A DNA stretch of 64,000 nucleotides from NCBI GenBank assembly GCA_036365455.1, contig JAWQUS010000030.1:15210001-15274000 (forward strand), in the 5' to 3' direction. The notes beneath the pieces are model-generated. The model ran no database searches. It saw only the letters and a list, made by a program, of their open reading frames with translations, and was not told the origin of the DNA. This DNA comes from Macrosoma leucophasiata (taxonomy: Eukaryota; Arthropoda; Insecta; Lepidoptera; Hedylidae). The position numbers and the translations under genes are program-made. Below, in pieces: positions 50,758-60,667 of the stretch (its first letter is position 1; every line of letters starts with the position of its first letter).

Positions 50758-51125
50758 AAGCGTGCATGGCCCCGCGGCTGGTGTAGATCGTAAGCGATCT
50801 ACTCGGTTAAGCTTTACGGGCACGGTCAGGTGTGTGATGGGTGACCGCTTGTGGCAAATTAAAAATGCGCGTTTCCGTGCTTCGGAGGGCACGTTACGCC
50901 GTCGGTCCCGGTTGCTATCGATAGATAGCAGTCGTCAAACCTTATCGGAGGCCTTATGGGCGGTTTGAAAACATTCGACAGCAGGTTGGCCACTAACCCG
51001 TATCTCCACCAATCCGCATTGGAGCAGCGTGGTGGAGTAAGCTCCAGGCCTCCCCCACAAATGGGAGAGACTCGTGCCCAGCAGTGGGACGTATAATAAT
51101 GGGTTGCCATTATTATTATTATTAT
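50758..51125 (+). mobile_element. 5S-rRNA-derived SINE, full length
   Basis: The head resembles 5S rRNA over its internal promoter: 'cggttaagctttacgggcac' (A-box side) and 'gtgatgggtgaccgcttgtg' (C-box side). The tail contains 'cggtcccggttgctatcgat', 'aatccgcattggagcagcgt' and 'cccagcagtgggacgtataa', ending in a TTA microsatellite at 51108-51126. Copies at 20503, 24335 and 57776. Confidence 0.9.
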
Positions 51126-51249
51126 TCACAATATAACAACACATACCTACACATGTAGTGTAGTGTGGTGTGTATTATATGAAAAAAGTTAACAAACATA
51201 ACCATAGTTATACAGGTTATTTTTTCATTTTAAATATAATCTTTTTATA

Positions 51250-51400
51250 TAAGGAAGGTGGAAAACACGCATGCAACTCACATTGATGTTAAGTGATGAC
51301 TGCAGCGCACTCATCTACACAAAAACAGATGTCAAAGGCAGATGCGTTGCCACCTCTGATACCTAAGTTGTTTTGTCTATGTGATAGTTATTACGAGACT
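51250..51400 (-). mobile_element. Repeat A, diverged subtype
   Basis: 'ataaggaaggtggaaaacac', 'gatgttaagtgatgactgca', 'gttgtctatgtgatagttat'; resembles the copy at 61436 more than the main family. Confidence 0.7.
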
Positions 51401-51849
51401 ATATCTTTATTTACACAATGTTTTTACACAATACGTATTCATTTCGGGGGACAATTTATAACATTCGTAATTTTCGCTTCCCTCTTAATTTACTACGCCA
51501 TCAGTCAATCTTTAATGGTTTTCGGCCATTATCGATGGCCATTAATCAAGGTAACCAACGCAAGATAATAAAAGAAAAATGTAGAGAAACACGCGATAAA
51601 ACTGTAAAAGGGCGTGTCACTTTTAATTGGATAGCTCGTGATTTTGTTTTGATCGTAATCTTTTTCCATGATCCTCCCTCGATCACGTCATCACTCCAGC
51701 AGAAAGGCGTCCATCTCTGGGCAAAGGTCTTCCCAAAAAACCCATAACAGTGATTTTAACCTCTTGAGCTGCAGTAAAATATGAACATTGATACTGTTCG
51801 TGGACGATATCATCTACGCGTTGCTCAACCTATAACTAAAACTGAACGT

Positions 51850-52085
51850 AATTACTGGCGTCGGGACGTGACGACCCCACCGCCCACTAGCGGAAGAATT
51901 TTCTTCTACTGGCAGAGAATTCTTCCAGTAGTGCAGTTAGTCAACCGAACAATGGCGGTCAAACCATTCCTGTGGGGCGGTATTAAGTGCAATAACACAA
52001 GATGGGCAGCAGCATCTTGCGATAACGCTACCGCCACTGCGATTGCCAATCCGCATGCCAAGCGTGGCGATTATGGCATATCGTA
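51850..52085 (+). repeat. Family H repeat, copy 2
   Basis: 'gtcgggacgtgacgacccca', a fold-back around 'cactagcggaagaatt' / 'aattcttccagtagtg', 'caatggcggtcaaa', and an end 'attgccaatccgcatgccaa' that also occurs at 41150. Abuts repeat A at 52086. Confidence 0.6.
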
Positions 52086-52271
52086 GACACCACCGCATTA
52101 CCTAATATACTTGAAAATCGCTAAATGGTAGTGTTCAGCACTATCGTGCTCCTGTAATTTCGGGCAGAGCCATAACACCTCTGGTCTTTGTGTGGGTATC
52201 TATAGGCTGCAGTCATCACTTAACTTCAATGTGAACTGCATGCTTGTTTGCCAGTTCAATAACATAAAAAA
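52086..52271 (+). mobile_element. Repeat A, internally deleted
   Basis: Sense copy starting at 'accaccgcattacctaatat', ending 'caataacataaaaaaa'. Confidence 0.85.
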
Positions 52272-52531
52272 AATATCCCCTTTATTTGGTTCAGCAGTGG
52301 ACGTCTTCCGGCTGATACGATGAACGTTATCTTATTTCCCTTTTCCAATACTATTCACTTTACCATTTTAAAATTTGAATCCCTTTCCGAAGAGTATACT
52401 TTTACTGTTAATTAAACATTCTTAAAAGATACCGGAACTGACGTCGATAGTCTCCAAATACTGTTGTATTTTTCAATTTGTATTGGGTCTTCTTTCGCCT
52501 CGCTTTCTGAAAGTGTTGACATTTTGAACAG

Positions 52532-52590
52532 TGGTTTAAATTACACTAACGATAAGGGTAATTCTTTTATCGTTAGTGTAATTTAAACCA
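52532..52590. repeat. Perfect 24-bp inverted repeat
   Basis: Arms 52532-52555 and 52567-52590 are exact inverses ('tggtttaaattacactaacg' plus ataa) around an 11-nt loop. AT-rich; looks like a small foldback element. Confidence 0.85.
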
Positions 52591-52602
52591 TTTTAATTAA
52601 CA

Positions 52603-52675
52603 AAATCGGTTAAGTGCGAGTCGGACTCTCGTTGAAAGTTCCGTTTAATTGAAAGATTTTCTATGAAACACTAAA
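52603..52675. mobile_element. Family F element, left part
   Basis: 'aaaatcggttaagtgcgagt' and 'cggactctcgttg' match the start of 19543-20206. The right part is at 55390-55645 beyond the LINE. Confidence 0.6.
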
Positions 52676-52683
52676 ATTCATAA

Positions 52684-55215
52684 ACTACCTTAACAGTAAC
52701 ATCTGAGTGTAATGATCCCTTAGTGCCCGAAGATGCTCATCACAAGTCATTGAATATCTCATTTGTCTTGAACGATATACAACAACTTAAAACCCAACCA
52801 AGAATGAAATACTTTTTTAGTTCTGGTGATTATGTGGCAATTAATTCTGCACTTGAGAAAATGGATTGGAGTAGCGTTTTGTGTGAGTCCCCATTTAATG
52901 AGGCTGTGGACACTTTCTACAAAACCTTGTATGATTTGATTGAAAAATATATTCCGCATAAGTACTTTGTTCCAAATTCATATCCTCCCTGGTATACGAC
53001 ACCATTAAAAAAAGTTTTAAAAGAAAAATACAAATATTTGAAAAAGTATCACATCTATGGCAATATAAGCGATTATGAAACGTTTTCGCTTCTCCGTAAG
53101 AGAGCCAAACTACTTGAAGAACATTGTTATGAGACATACATCATTAAGACTGAAGGCTCGATTACAGAAAATCCTAAACACCTCTGGAGCTTTGTAAAAT
53201 CAAATAGCGGTGGAATCAATTCTTTGCCCTCGACCTTAACATTTGAAGGTCAAAGTACTGACTCCGGTAAGGATATTTGCGATTTGTTTGCCAAGTATTT
53301 TCATTCAAATTTTTTAAATTCTGTTACTACAAGTACTTCCTCGCGTAACTTTACTCAGGACAATATTAATTCATCTGGTTGTCTAAGTAGTATAGAAATA
53401 GATTCGGAAACAGTTTCCAAGTTGCTGAAGTCAGTAGATCTCAAGAAGAGCGCAGGACCTGACAACATACCGCCTATATTTATTTCAAATTGTTCTATGA
53501 CCTTGGTAGCGCCATTGACAATACTCTACAATAGGTCGATCAGTGAGGGTAATGTTCCAGCAATTTGGAAATGTGCTTTTATAACACCGATACATAAAAA
53601 TGGGCCAAAACATGACATCAAAAACTATAGACCTATATCCAAGTTATGTATATTAGCAAAAATATTCGAACGAATCGTGTACGCACAAATTTTCAGCTTC
53701 TTGAAACCCACTTTTATCGCAGAGCAACATGGTTTCCTTAAGAATAGATCGACCACCTCAAATCTTTTATCTTTTACAGAATACACGTCGTGTAACATGG
53801 ATTCAGGTGGTCAGGTTGATGCTGTTTTTACCGATTTTAGTAAGGCATTTGACAGAATTGATCACACAATACTAATGCAAAAGCTTCTTAACGCTGGGAT
53901 TCACGGGAACCTATTTAGATGGCTTTCCTCTTATATAGAGAATAGATCGCAAAAGGTTGTTGTAGGTGGTTATGCCTCTGCATGGATTAGTATCCCCTCT
54001 GGTGTTCCTCAAGGTTCTCTTATTGGCCCATTGCTATTTAACGTCTTTATAAATGATATAGGATCATGCTTTTATTTTACCGAATTTCTGCTGTATGCTG
54101 ATGACATGAAAGTGTACAAAAGCATCAGTACAATTGGTGACTGTCAATTAATACAGGAGGATCTAGAGAGACTTGAAGCATATTGTCACGTAAATAAGCT
54201 CGACCTGAATGTGGCAAAATGTTTTACTATGACTTTTACTCATAAACTGAAACCACTTGTATTCAACTATCACATTAAAGGCGTTCAGTTAAAGAGAATC
54301 GACAATATTCGAGATCTGGGTGTAATACATGATAAGAAGTTGTCCTATGTTACTCACGTTGACAACATTGTAAAAAAAGCCTACCAGACTCTAGGATTTA
54401 TTAAGCGAATATGCACTCAGCTAAGTAGTGTTAAGGTACTGAAAGTACTATATTGTGCATATGTGCGCAGTACTTTAGAATACTGTTCTCAAGTGTGGAA
54501 TCCATATTGCAAGATCCACATTAAAAGGCTGGAGACCATACAGATGAAATTCATGCGGTATCTGCAGTTCAAGTGCCAGAAGTACGATGATACCTACGAA
54601 GCTAGATGTAGGAGACACCACACACTGCCTTTGGAAGTTAGACGAAGGATTAATGACATAGTACTTTATATTAAAATTGCTCAAAGTCATATTAATTCAC
54701 CCTATCTTTTATCATTAATAAATATTAAAGTACCCCCTCGAACCTGTATGCGAGAAACCCGTAAGCACTCTCGACTTGGCATTCCTGTTTATGGTTGTAA
54801 CTACAGACAAAACTCTTTCTTTGTGAGAACTGCAAACAAATTGAACAATCTCGCGGACTTTCCAGACCTGGATATATTTAACACCTCATCCAACATTGTT
54901 AGAAGTACTTGGACTCGTCAGTGGTTGAATGTGGATGCTTAACCACATTAAGTAAGTAGCGAATCATAGTGTAATAATTTGGATTTGGATCTATTGGTTT
55001 TTTTTTTTTTGTTTTGTATAAAATCTTATATTTTTTTTCTTTTGCTACGGTTCTCTTTCTTTTCTCGGTTTTTTTTTTTGATGCGACTGTACAAGCACTT
55101 AGTCTTATTTATGCGAAGACATGTAAATGGTTTTAAGTTTGTTTTTTTTTACTATCTTTTCTTGTTGTTAACACTGTTTGTCTTCCAAATAAAATAAAAT
55201 AAAAAAAAATAAAAA
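52684..55215 (+). mobile_element. Non-LTR retrotransposon copy 2 (CR1/Jockey group), 5'-truncated
   Basis: Starts near the end of the endonuclease region, carries an uninterrupted RT frame, then a T-rich 3'UTR and 'aaataaaataaaataaaaa'-type tail at 55184-55215. The DNA on both sides belongs to one family F element. Confidence 0.9.
52723..54942 (+). CDS. Reverse transcriptase, open 739-codon frame of LINE copy 2
   Basis: The frame has no stop up to TAA at 54940-54942 and is open slightly upstream; its first codons lie within the ancestral ORF2, so there is no native start. After a linker of about 230 residues come RT motifs: KNYRPISKLCILAKIFERIV, AEQHGFLKNRSTTSNLLSFT, VFTDFSKAFDRIDH, IPSGVPQGSLIGPLLFNVFI and LLYADDMKVYK (YADD near 54094-54105). 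The C-terminal RRHHTLPLEVRRRINDIVLY region and LDIFNTSSNIVRSTWTRQWL end the protein. The endonuclease is missing, so it cannot act alone. I place it in the CR1/Jockey supergroup; the exact clade is undecided. Confidence 0.9.
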   Translation: MPEDAHHKSLNISFVLNDIQQLKTQPRMKYFFSSGDYVAINSALEKMDWSSVLCESPFNEAVDTFYKTLYDLIEKYIPHKYFVPNSYPPWYTTPLKKVLKEKYKYLKKYHIYGNISDYETFSLLRKRAKLLEEHCYETYIIKTEGSITENPKHLWSFVKSNSGGINSLPSTLTFEGQSTDSGKDICDLFAKYFHSNFLNSVTTSTSSRNFTQDNINSSGCLSSIEIDSETVSKLLKSVDLKKSAGPDNIPPIFISNCSMTLVAPLTILYNRSISEGNVPAIWKCAFITPIHKNGPKHDIKNYRPISKLCILAKIFERIVYAQIFSFLKPTFIAEQHGFLKNRSTTSNLLSFTEYTSCNMDSGGQVDAVFTDFSKAFDRIDHTILMQKLLNAGIHGNLFRWLSSYIENRSQKVVVGGYASAWISIPSGVPQGSLIGPLLFNVFINDIGSCFYFTEFLLYADDMKVYKSISTIGDCQLIQEDLERLEAYCHVNKLDLNVAKCFTMTFTHKLKPLVFNYHIKGVQLKRIDNIRDLGVIHDKKLSYVTHVDNIVKKAYQTLGFIKRICTQLSSVKVLKVLYCAYVRSTLEYCSQVWNPYCKIHIKRLETIQMKFMRYLQFKCQKYDDTYEARCRRHHTLPLEVRRRINDIVLYIKIAQSHINSPYLLSLINIKVPPRTCMRETRKHSRLGIPVYGCNYRQNSFFVRTANKLNNLADFPDLDIFNTSSNIVRSTWTRQWLNVDA

Positions 55216-55389
55216 AATAAAATTAAGTTTTTTCTGTAATAAATGGATAAAAGCGGTAATACGTATTCAGTCTATTTTAACTCATTAACTGGTAACTAAA
55301 TTATCAACTCTAAAAATGACACAGAATTGTTTCAAGATTATTTTAAAAAGGCGGAATATTATAATTTAGAAAGCTTTTTAAAGTTTTCT

Positions 55390-55645
55390 AGTTAGTCCTC
55401 TCTCGTGGCCCACCTGTTTAAAATTAATTTATTTATGTTACATGTCCACGTTTGTGAAATGTCCGGTAAATCACGTCGGTGCTTCATTTGTGTGGAGATA
55501 AAGTCTGATTTGCAATGGTTTTGGATAACCGAAACATTCTTCGATGGTGCCTAACTCCAACTAAATCGGTCCAGCATTTTTGAGACAAATTGGCTGTGGC
55601 CGACGGACATCCACACAGACATAAATGAACGATCATCAGGGGCAC
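55390..55645. mobile_element. Family F element, right part
   Basis: 'gtggcccacctgtttaaaat', 'actaaatcggtccagcattt' and 'acggacatccacacagacat' follow the order of 19985-20150. Confidence 0.6.
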
Positions 55646-55691
55646 ATTCTTAACATAAAACCTTAATGATTGGTTAATTAAACATAATAAC

Positions 55692-56003
55692 GTAACTTCA
55701 CGCCTGTAATCCCCGAAGGCATAGGCAGAGATAAGTGCATGCATTCAAGCGTATTTATGCAAATAACCACGATTCTCCAGTTACGTTTTCTGGCCCATGT
55801 ATCAGCTGGCGAGCCTGATGACATCTCCGGGCACATTATTAAATTCCAAAGTACCTACTTGGAAACTTCCAGAAAATGGAAAAAATCTAATAGAACCAGA
55901 GGTAAAGGATTTGACATCGTCTCTGATAGCCTCCGACCCTGGAATCGAACCCAGGACTCCAGCGTAGTAGTAGTGGCCTGCTACCAGTAGACTACCGAGG
56001 CAG
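55692..56003 (-). mobile_element. tRNA-derived SINE (family C), full length
   Basis: In sense: 'ctgcctcggtagtctactgg' (A box), 'ctgggttcgattccagggtc' (B box), 'atcagagacgatgtcaaatc', 'gtgcccggagatgtcatcag', ending 'aggcgtgaagttacg'. Antisense to 63431. Confidence 0.85.
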
Positions 56004-56580
56004 TTAAACTAATTAGAAATGTATTTTCCCGTAATTATATTTACTTAACCGAAAGTATCTCAAAAATATGTTGAGACGTCAGATGAATTGAAATTATTAA
56101 CTCAAATTAATTAACGTTCTGTAGCGAACTTCGCTACAGAATCGGCTCTTGGCATCTTAATTTATACTTTTGTTAGGAAAACATTTTTTTTTTAATTTTC
56201 TTATTATGAAGTTATATCAAAATAGAGAAAATTAAAACATGATTAACTTCTTATCTTAATTTATTATTCTAAACGTTATTCTAAACAAAGTCAACAACAT
56301 TTATAACTCAATAAGGACTTGAACGATTTTTCAAGGTATCCCGTATAAGTGACATCTCCGGGCACATACTAAAACTCTCAGAACAAAGAAAGGACTTTTG
56401 ACTTTGCTTTTTCCTTATTCATCAATATCTTAAGATATTATTATGTACTTCGATTTCGAAACTTCACGACACGACGTTCAAGTATTTATTTAATGTGCAA
56501 TATGTATAGATACAGATGAAACAGATCTATTATTATTTCTATACTCTAGTTTGGATTCATGTAGATATAACAATTCAAAG
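56004..56580. other. Unassigned DNA
   Basis: 56340-56380 has a short family C-like phrase ('gtgacatctccgggcacata'). Otherwise nothing recognised. Confidence 0.35.
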
Positions 56581-56584
56581 TATT

Positions 56585-56695
56585 ATTTGTTTTAAGCTTT
56601 CACGATTTGTATTAATTTCAACGTCGAGTGTTGAGGTTAATACTTCGATTAAAGTAGTACGCGATTAAGTCCCGTTTACAATATACAAATTCAAA
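56585..56695 (+). mobile_element. PLE terminal-repeat remnant
   Basis: 'ttgttttaagctttcacgat' (the left outer extension of the 33.7-kb PLE) is joined to 'aacgtcgagtgttgaggtta' and 'tagtacgcgattaagtcccg' (the right end of its terminal repeat). The whole interior is deleted. Confidence 0.8.
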
Positions 56696-56992
56696 GTATC
56701 CACAGAAAGCCGCAGGAAAAACTTATAGTTACACACCGACTCGTGAATAAAAATTGAAAAATGCCAGTAACAAGGAAACTCGAGTTGAATGTACAATAGA
56801 ACAAAATATATTCTTAAGAATAGACCGGGAATAACAACATCTAGAAAATATTATTTATTGCGACCGTAATAAAACTGAATGCATCGTCCGGGTAGAGCCT
56901 TCAACAATTATGCTGCAGCAATATTGGCTTGGATATTAATATTTATGCAGGAATTTGTGTTCAGAGGCAGGAACATTATGCTACACTAGCTG

Positions 56993-57177
56993 TAGCCCGC
57001 GGCTTCGCCCGCGTGGATGTCGTTTTATAAATAACTAAGTAGCCTATGTTCTTTCTCAAAGTCAGCTCTATACCAGCTCTGTACCAAATTTCATTAAAAT
57101 CGGTTCAGTCGTTTGGACGTGAAAAGGTAACAGACAGACAGACAGAGTTACTTTCGCATTTATAATATTAGTAGGGA
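56993..57177. mobile_element. Helitron-like short repeat, copy 2
   Basis: 'ctagctgtagcccgcggctt', 'cgcccgcgtggatgtcgttt', 'aaaatcggttcagtcgtttg', 'tttataatattagtagggag'. Confidence 0.72.
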
Positions 57178-57275
57178 GGGAAGTAGGGATTATCAAGGAT
57201 AAATATTATATCAATAAAGCAATTCAATAAAGCAATGCAATAGATGTGAAGGAAAGATTTGACAAATCGGGCAGG

Positions 57276-57351
57276 ACTTCAGTAGCTCAATTGGAAGGGC
57301 AGCTGGACTAGATTCCCAGTAGGCCGCGAGTTCGAGTCTCGCCTGAAGTCA
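57276..57351 (+). mobile_element. tRNA-like unit of SINE family D, copy 1
   Basis: 76 bp that folds as a cloverleaf: acceptor ACTTCAG/CTGAAGT, D arm GCTC/GggC, anticodon arm CTGGA/CCCAG with one mismatch, T arm GCGAG/CTCGC with loop TTCGAGT. Part of a repeat of about 300 bp that also includes 'caatgcaatagatgtgaagg' and 'aaatttttctttccattttt'. Confidence 0.85.
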
Positions 57352-57583
57352 AATTTTTCTTTCCATTTTTCTTTAAAAATAAAATATATTTCACAAGCAT
57401 GTGTTCATGCGAAATAGTATAAAAACAATTATTAAGGGTAAAAGCGACTTCTTTACGATATTCAATAAACTGAAAAGTCTATTATATCGGTTGCCTAACT
57501 AGCATAGTTGGTAATAGATGGCGCTGCTGCTAACATAAAGCAATGCAATAGATGTGAAGGAAAGATTTGACAAATCGGGCAGG

Positions 57584-57659
57584 GCTTCAGTAGCTCAATT
57601 GGAAGAGCGGCTGGACTAGATTCCCAGTAGGCCGCGAGTTCGAGTCTCGCCTGAAGTCA
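57584..57659 (+). mobile_element. tRNA-like unit of SINE family D, copy 2
   Basis: Nearly identical to copy 1 (GCTTCAG in place of ACTTCAG; D arm fully paired), 308 bp downstream with matching flanks, so the whole unit is tandemly duplicated. Confidence 0.85.
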
Positions 57660-57775
57660 AATTTTTCTTTCCATTTTTCTTTAAAAATAAAATATATTTC
57701 ACAAGCATGTGTTAATGCGAAATAATATAAAAACAATAAATATTATATTAAGAGTTCCTAAACAAATACATTGAA

Positions 57776-58120
57776 GCGCGCATGGCCCTGTGGCTGGTGA
57801 AGATCATAGGCGATCTACTCGGTTAAGCACTACGGGCGCAGTCGGGTGTGATGGGTGACTCCTAGTGGCAAATTAAAATGCGCGTTTCCGTGCTCCGGAA
57901 GGCACGTTAAGCAGTCGGTCCCGGTTGCTATCGATAGATAGCAGTCGTTAAACCTTGTTGGAGGCCTTATGGGCGGTTTGAAAACATCCGACAGCGGGTT
58001 GGCCACTAACCCCGTATCTCCACCAATCCGCATTGGAGCAGCGTGGTGGAGTAAGCTCCAGGCCTCTCCCCGAAAAGGGGTGAGACTCGTAGTGGGATGT
58101 AAAATGGGTCGCCATTATAA
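57776..58120 (+). mobile_element. 5S-rRNA-derived SINE, near full length
   Basis: 'cggttaagcactacgggcgc' and 'gtgatgggtgactcctagtg' head, 'cggtcccggttgctatcgat' body, and a tail shortened at 'gactcgtagtgggatgtaaa'. Confidence 0.88.
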
Positions 58121-58351
58121 ACAAATAGATGAAAATTAAACTAGTTATAGAGGAAGTTAAACAAAAAAATTACATTACTTTTTAGACAGCCATGAATATA
58201 TGGATGTGAGTGATAATGGATTTTTAACAATTGGGAATATTCTCCTATCGTAGTGGTACCTCCGGTGATTGGAAAAAATATTAGTTAATGGTAAAAGTCT
58301 CGTCTCTATTACAGTAGACTACGTAAAAGACAATAGGAGTGTTGTAGGAAT

Positions 58352-58602
58352 GATCACACTAACATTATAAATGTGGAAGTTGCTTTGTTTGGATGTTTGT
58401 CAGTCAATCACGCCGAAACTACTGAACGGATTTTGATGAAATTTGTTATACAGATAAGGTGTTAGCTGGCTTAGATTAGGTATAGGATACTTTTTATCCC
58501 GAAATGTTCCTGTGGAATGCCATGGGATGATTTGATGAGATTCCACAGGTTACGCGAAAGCGACATACACGCGGGCGGAGACGCGGCCAACAGCTAGTAT
58601 AT
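58352..58602. mobile_element. Helitron-like element
   Basis: 'cgccgaaactactgaacgga', 'atcccgaaatgttcctgtgg', 'gcgggcggagacgcggccaa' followed by CAGCTAG and T: the GC-rich end plus CTAG/T boundary. Confidence 0.65.
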
Positions 58603-58614
58603 TACAAATACCTG

Positions 58615-58975
58615 TTCCGAACTTCCCTTTTATTAAAACAGCGTTCCCTAATGAATTGCCAATTACCATAGGCATAATGCCATTGCTTTGATCGTGCATT
58701 TATGTTATCTGTTTATCCCCGCAATTTGGCGTACTAAAACCTCTTTTGGGACCGCAACAATGGATGAGAAGCATTTATCATAAAATTATTGTGTGTGGTT
58801 CAATGCACACTGGATTTTTTCCATTGTCCCCTCGATCGGGTCTTATACGACATGAACTTCTCATTGTCATTGTCAGCACCCGATTAACATTGAAACGCCT
58901 ATCGGAAATCGTAAGTCATTCAGTTGTTACAAGATTGCAGAACATGAATTTATTTATGTGACCGTTTTGTGAATG
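58615..58975. repeat. Quadruplicated segment, copy 1
   Basis: Defining phrases: 'gctttgatcgtgcatttatg', 'ttttgggaccgcaacaatgg', 'gagaagcatttatcataaaa', 'gattaacattgaaacg', 'tatcggaaatcgtaa'. Copies at 59585, 61898 and 62784. Confidence 0.8.
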
Positions 58976-59019
58976 TAGTCCCTATCGTTAAAAAGATTGA
59001 AGGCATTGAAGACTAATAG

Positions 59020-59253
59020 ATTTTATACACTTGCCGCTAAATGGTAGTGTTCAGCACTACCCGTGTTCCGGTCAGGAGGTAATGTACGGCCCTGTTATTT
59101 CCAGCACAGAGGCATAACACCTTAGGACTCGGGAGTGGTAACGCATCTACATTTTGACCTTGGTCTTTGTGTGGGTGTCTATAGGCTACAGTCATCCCTT
59201 AACATCAATGTGAACTGCATGCTTGTTTATCACTTCCATTACATAAAAAAAAA
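59020..59253 (+). mobile_element. Repeat A, 5'-truncated
   Basis: Starts 'acacttgccgctaaatggta', ends 'ccattacataaaaaaaaa'. Lies between copies 1 and 2 of the quadruplicated segment. Confidence 0.9.
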
Positions 59254-59363
59254 TATGTATATACTAAAACAAAACTCTCGTTATGTAGTGTCGTAAATGT
59301 CTTATTTGATTCGTAATTTGCCCTAGTTTAGTGATGGATTCTTGAGAATACCACGTTCAATTG

Positions 59364-59545
59364 GCGACTCAGTTAGTCCAGCGGTGTGAGACGACTGTTT
59401 GATTCGAAGGATCGCGGGTTCGATCCTCGCACCGGGACAAATATTTGTATGGCATACAGATATTTGTTTCTGGTCTGAGTGTTTGTGTATGTACCACGGC
59501 ACCCACGACACAGGTTGGGGTTGTGAGTGTAAGCGTATTTATTTA
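59364..59545 (+). mobile_element. tRNA-derived SINE (family B)
   Basis: 'gcgactcagttagtccagcg', 'gattcgaaggatcgcgggtt' B-box region, then the 'gtgtttgtgtatgtaccacg' body and 'gtgagtgtaagcgtatttat' end. Confidence 0.85.
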
Positions 59546-59584
59546 TTTAATTTAGAATATTCTCGAGAATCTTCGTAAGACAAA

Positions 59585-59975
59585 ACTTCCGAACCAAAAC
59601 TGCTAAAACAGCGTTCTTTACAGAATAGCCACTTAATTGCTTTGATCGTACATTTATGTAATCTGAAATTGAGAAGATTTTCTTGCAAACTTTCTTCTTT
59701 TAAAGCATTTCTAAGGAACTAAATACAGTCAGATGAATAATTTTTCTAATTTTTTTTATCGCGATTTGATGTACTACCACTGTACCACTTTTAGGACGGC
59801 AACAATGGATGCGAAACAATAATCATAAAATTATTGTGTCAATTATTATTAATTAAACAGTTTCAATATTAATTTAGCATCCGAATGAACATTGAAACTA
59901 TTATCGGAAATTATAAATCAGTAAGTTGTTACACGATTGCGGAGTACGCTGTTATTTATGTAGCGGATTTTTATA
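59585..59975. repeat. Quadruplicated segment, copy 2
   Basis: Its natural continuation 'gtagttcatattgatgcc' is displaced to 60240 by the MITE at 60000-60235. Confidence 0.75.
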
Positions 59976-59999
59976 TGTAGACCTACATACCTGTACAGT

Positions 60000-60235
60000 G
60001 CCCAACAATAAATATTGCACATCGACGTAAGGAGACTTCGGCTTATTTCGGGTCTGTAGAGCGTTATCTCTTTGGCACCGTACCTATTTGACGTTTGTCG
60101 ATAATTTTGATCAAGTTTTGACCAATAACGGACTGTCAGTGCTTACGTAGGCAGTGTGCAACAGAGATAACGCCCTACGAAGTCGAAACGAGCCGATCGT
60201 CTCCTTCGCAGGCTCGATTGCATGATTAATTGTTG
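60000..60235 (-). mobile_element. MITE (family G), uninterrupted copy
   Basis: 'aaatattgcacatcgacgta', 'gacttcggcttatttcgggt', 'gcttacgtaggcag', 'gataacgccctacgaagtcg'. Inverse of 7460-7725. Confidence 0.7.
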
Positions 60236-60369
60236 AGTTCTGTAGTTCATATTGATGCCAAAGGAATTGAAGACCATAGACACATAAAAACATTATTACG
60301 AACAATTTCATTCGATGTATCGTGTCAAGAGCCTAATCCTGGGTTTCGCCACCACTTTTGTTAAATAAT

Positions 60370-60660
60370 TGTTTTTATATTATTTCGCATTAACATATGC
60401 TTGTGAAATATATTTTATTTTTAAAGAAAAATGGAAAGAAAAATTCGACTTCAGGCGAGACTCGAACTCGCGACCTACTGGGAATCTAGTCCAGCCGCTC
60501 TTCCAATTGAGCTACTGATGCCCTGCCCGATTTGTCAAATCTTTCCTTCACATCTATTGCATTGCTTTATGGTAGCAGCAGCGCCATCTATTACCAACTA
60601 TGCGAGTTCGAGTCTCGCCTGAAGTCGAATTTTTCTTTCCATTTTTCTTTAAAAATAAAA
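60370..60660 (-). mobile_element. SINE family D, inverted pair
   Basis: An antisense tRNA-like unit (60448-60520) and its flank 'tttgtcaaatctttccttca' run into a second, sense partial unit at 60604-60660 ('gcgagttcgagtctcgcctg'). The two are head to head with 'accaactatgcgag' at the junction. Confidence 0.78.
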
Positions 60661-60667
60661 TACTTTT

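Noticed and set aside
50758..50840. A true 5S rRNA gene
   Set aside because: Only the internal-promoter part is 5S-like; it is fused to an unrelated body present in four copies, so it is a SINE.
57276..57659. Functional tRNA genes
   Set aside because: They belong to a dispersed repeat with shared non-tRNA flanks, have an anticodon-stem mismatch, and the predicted Ser anticodon lacks the long variable arm.
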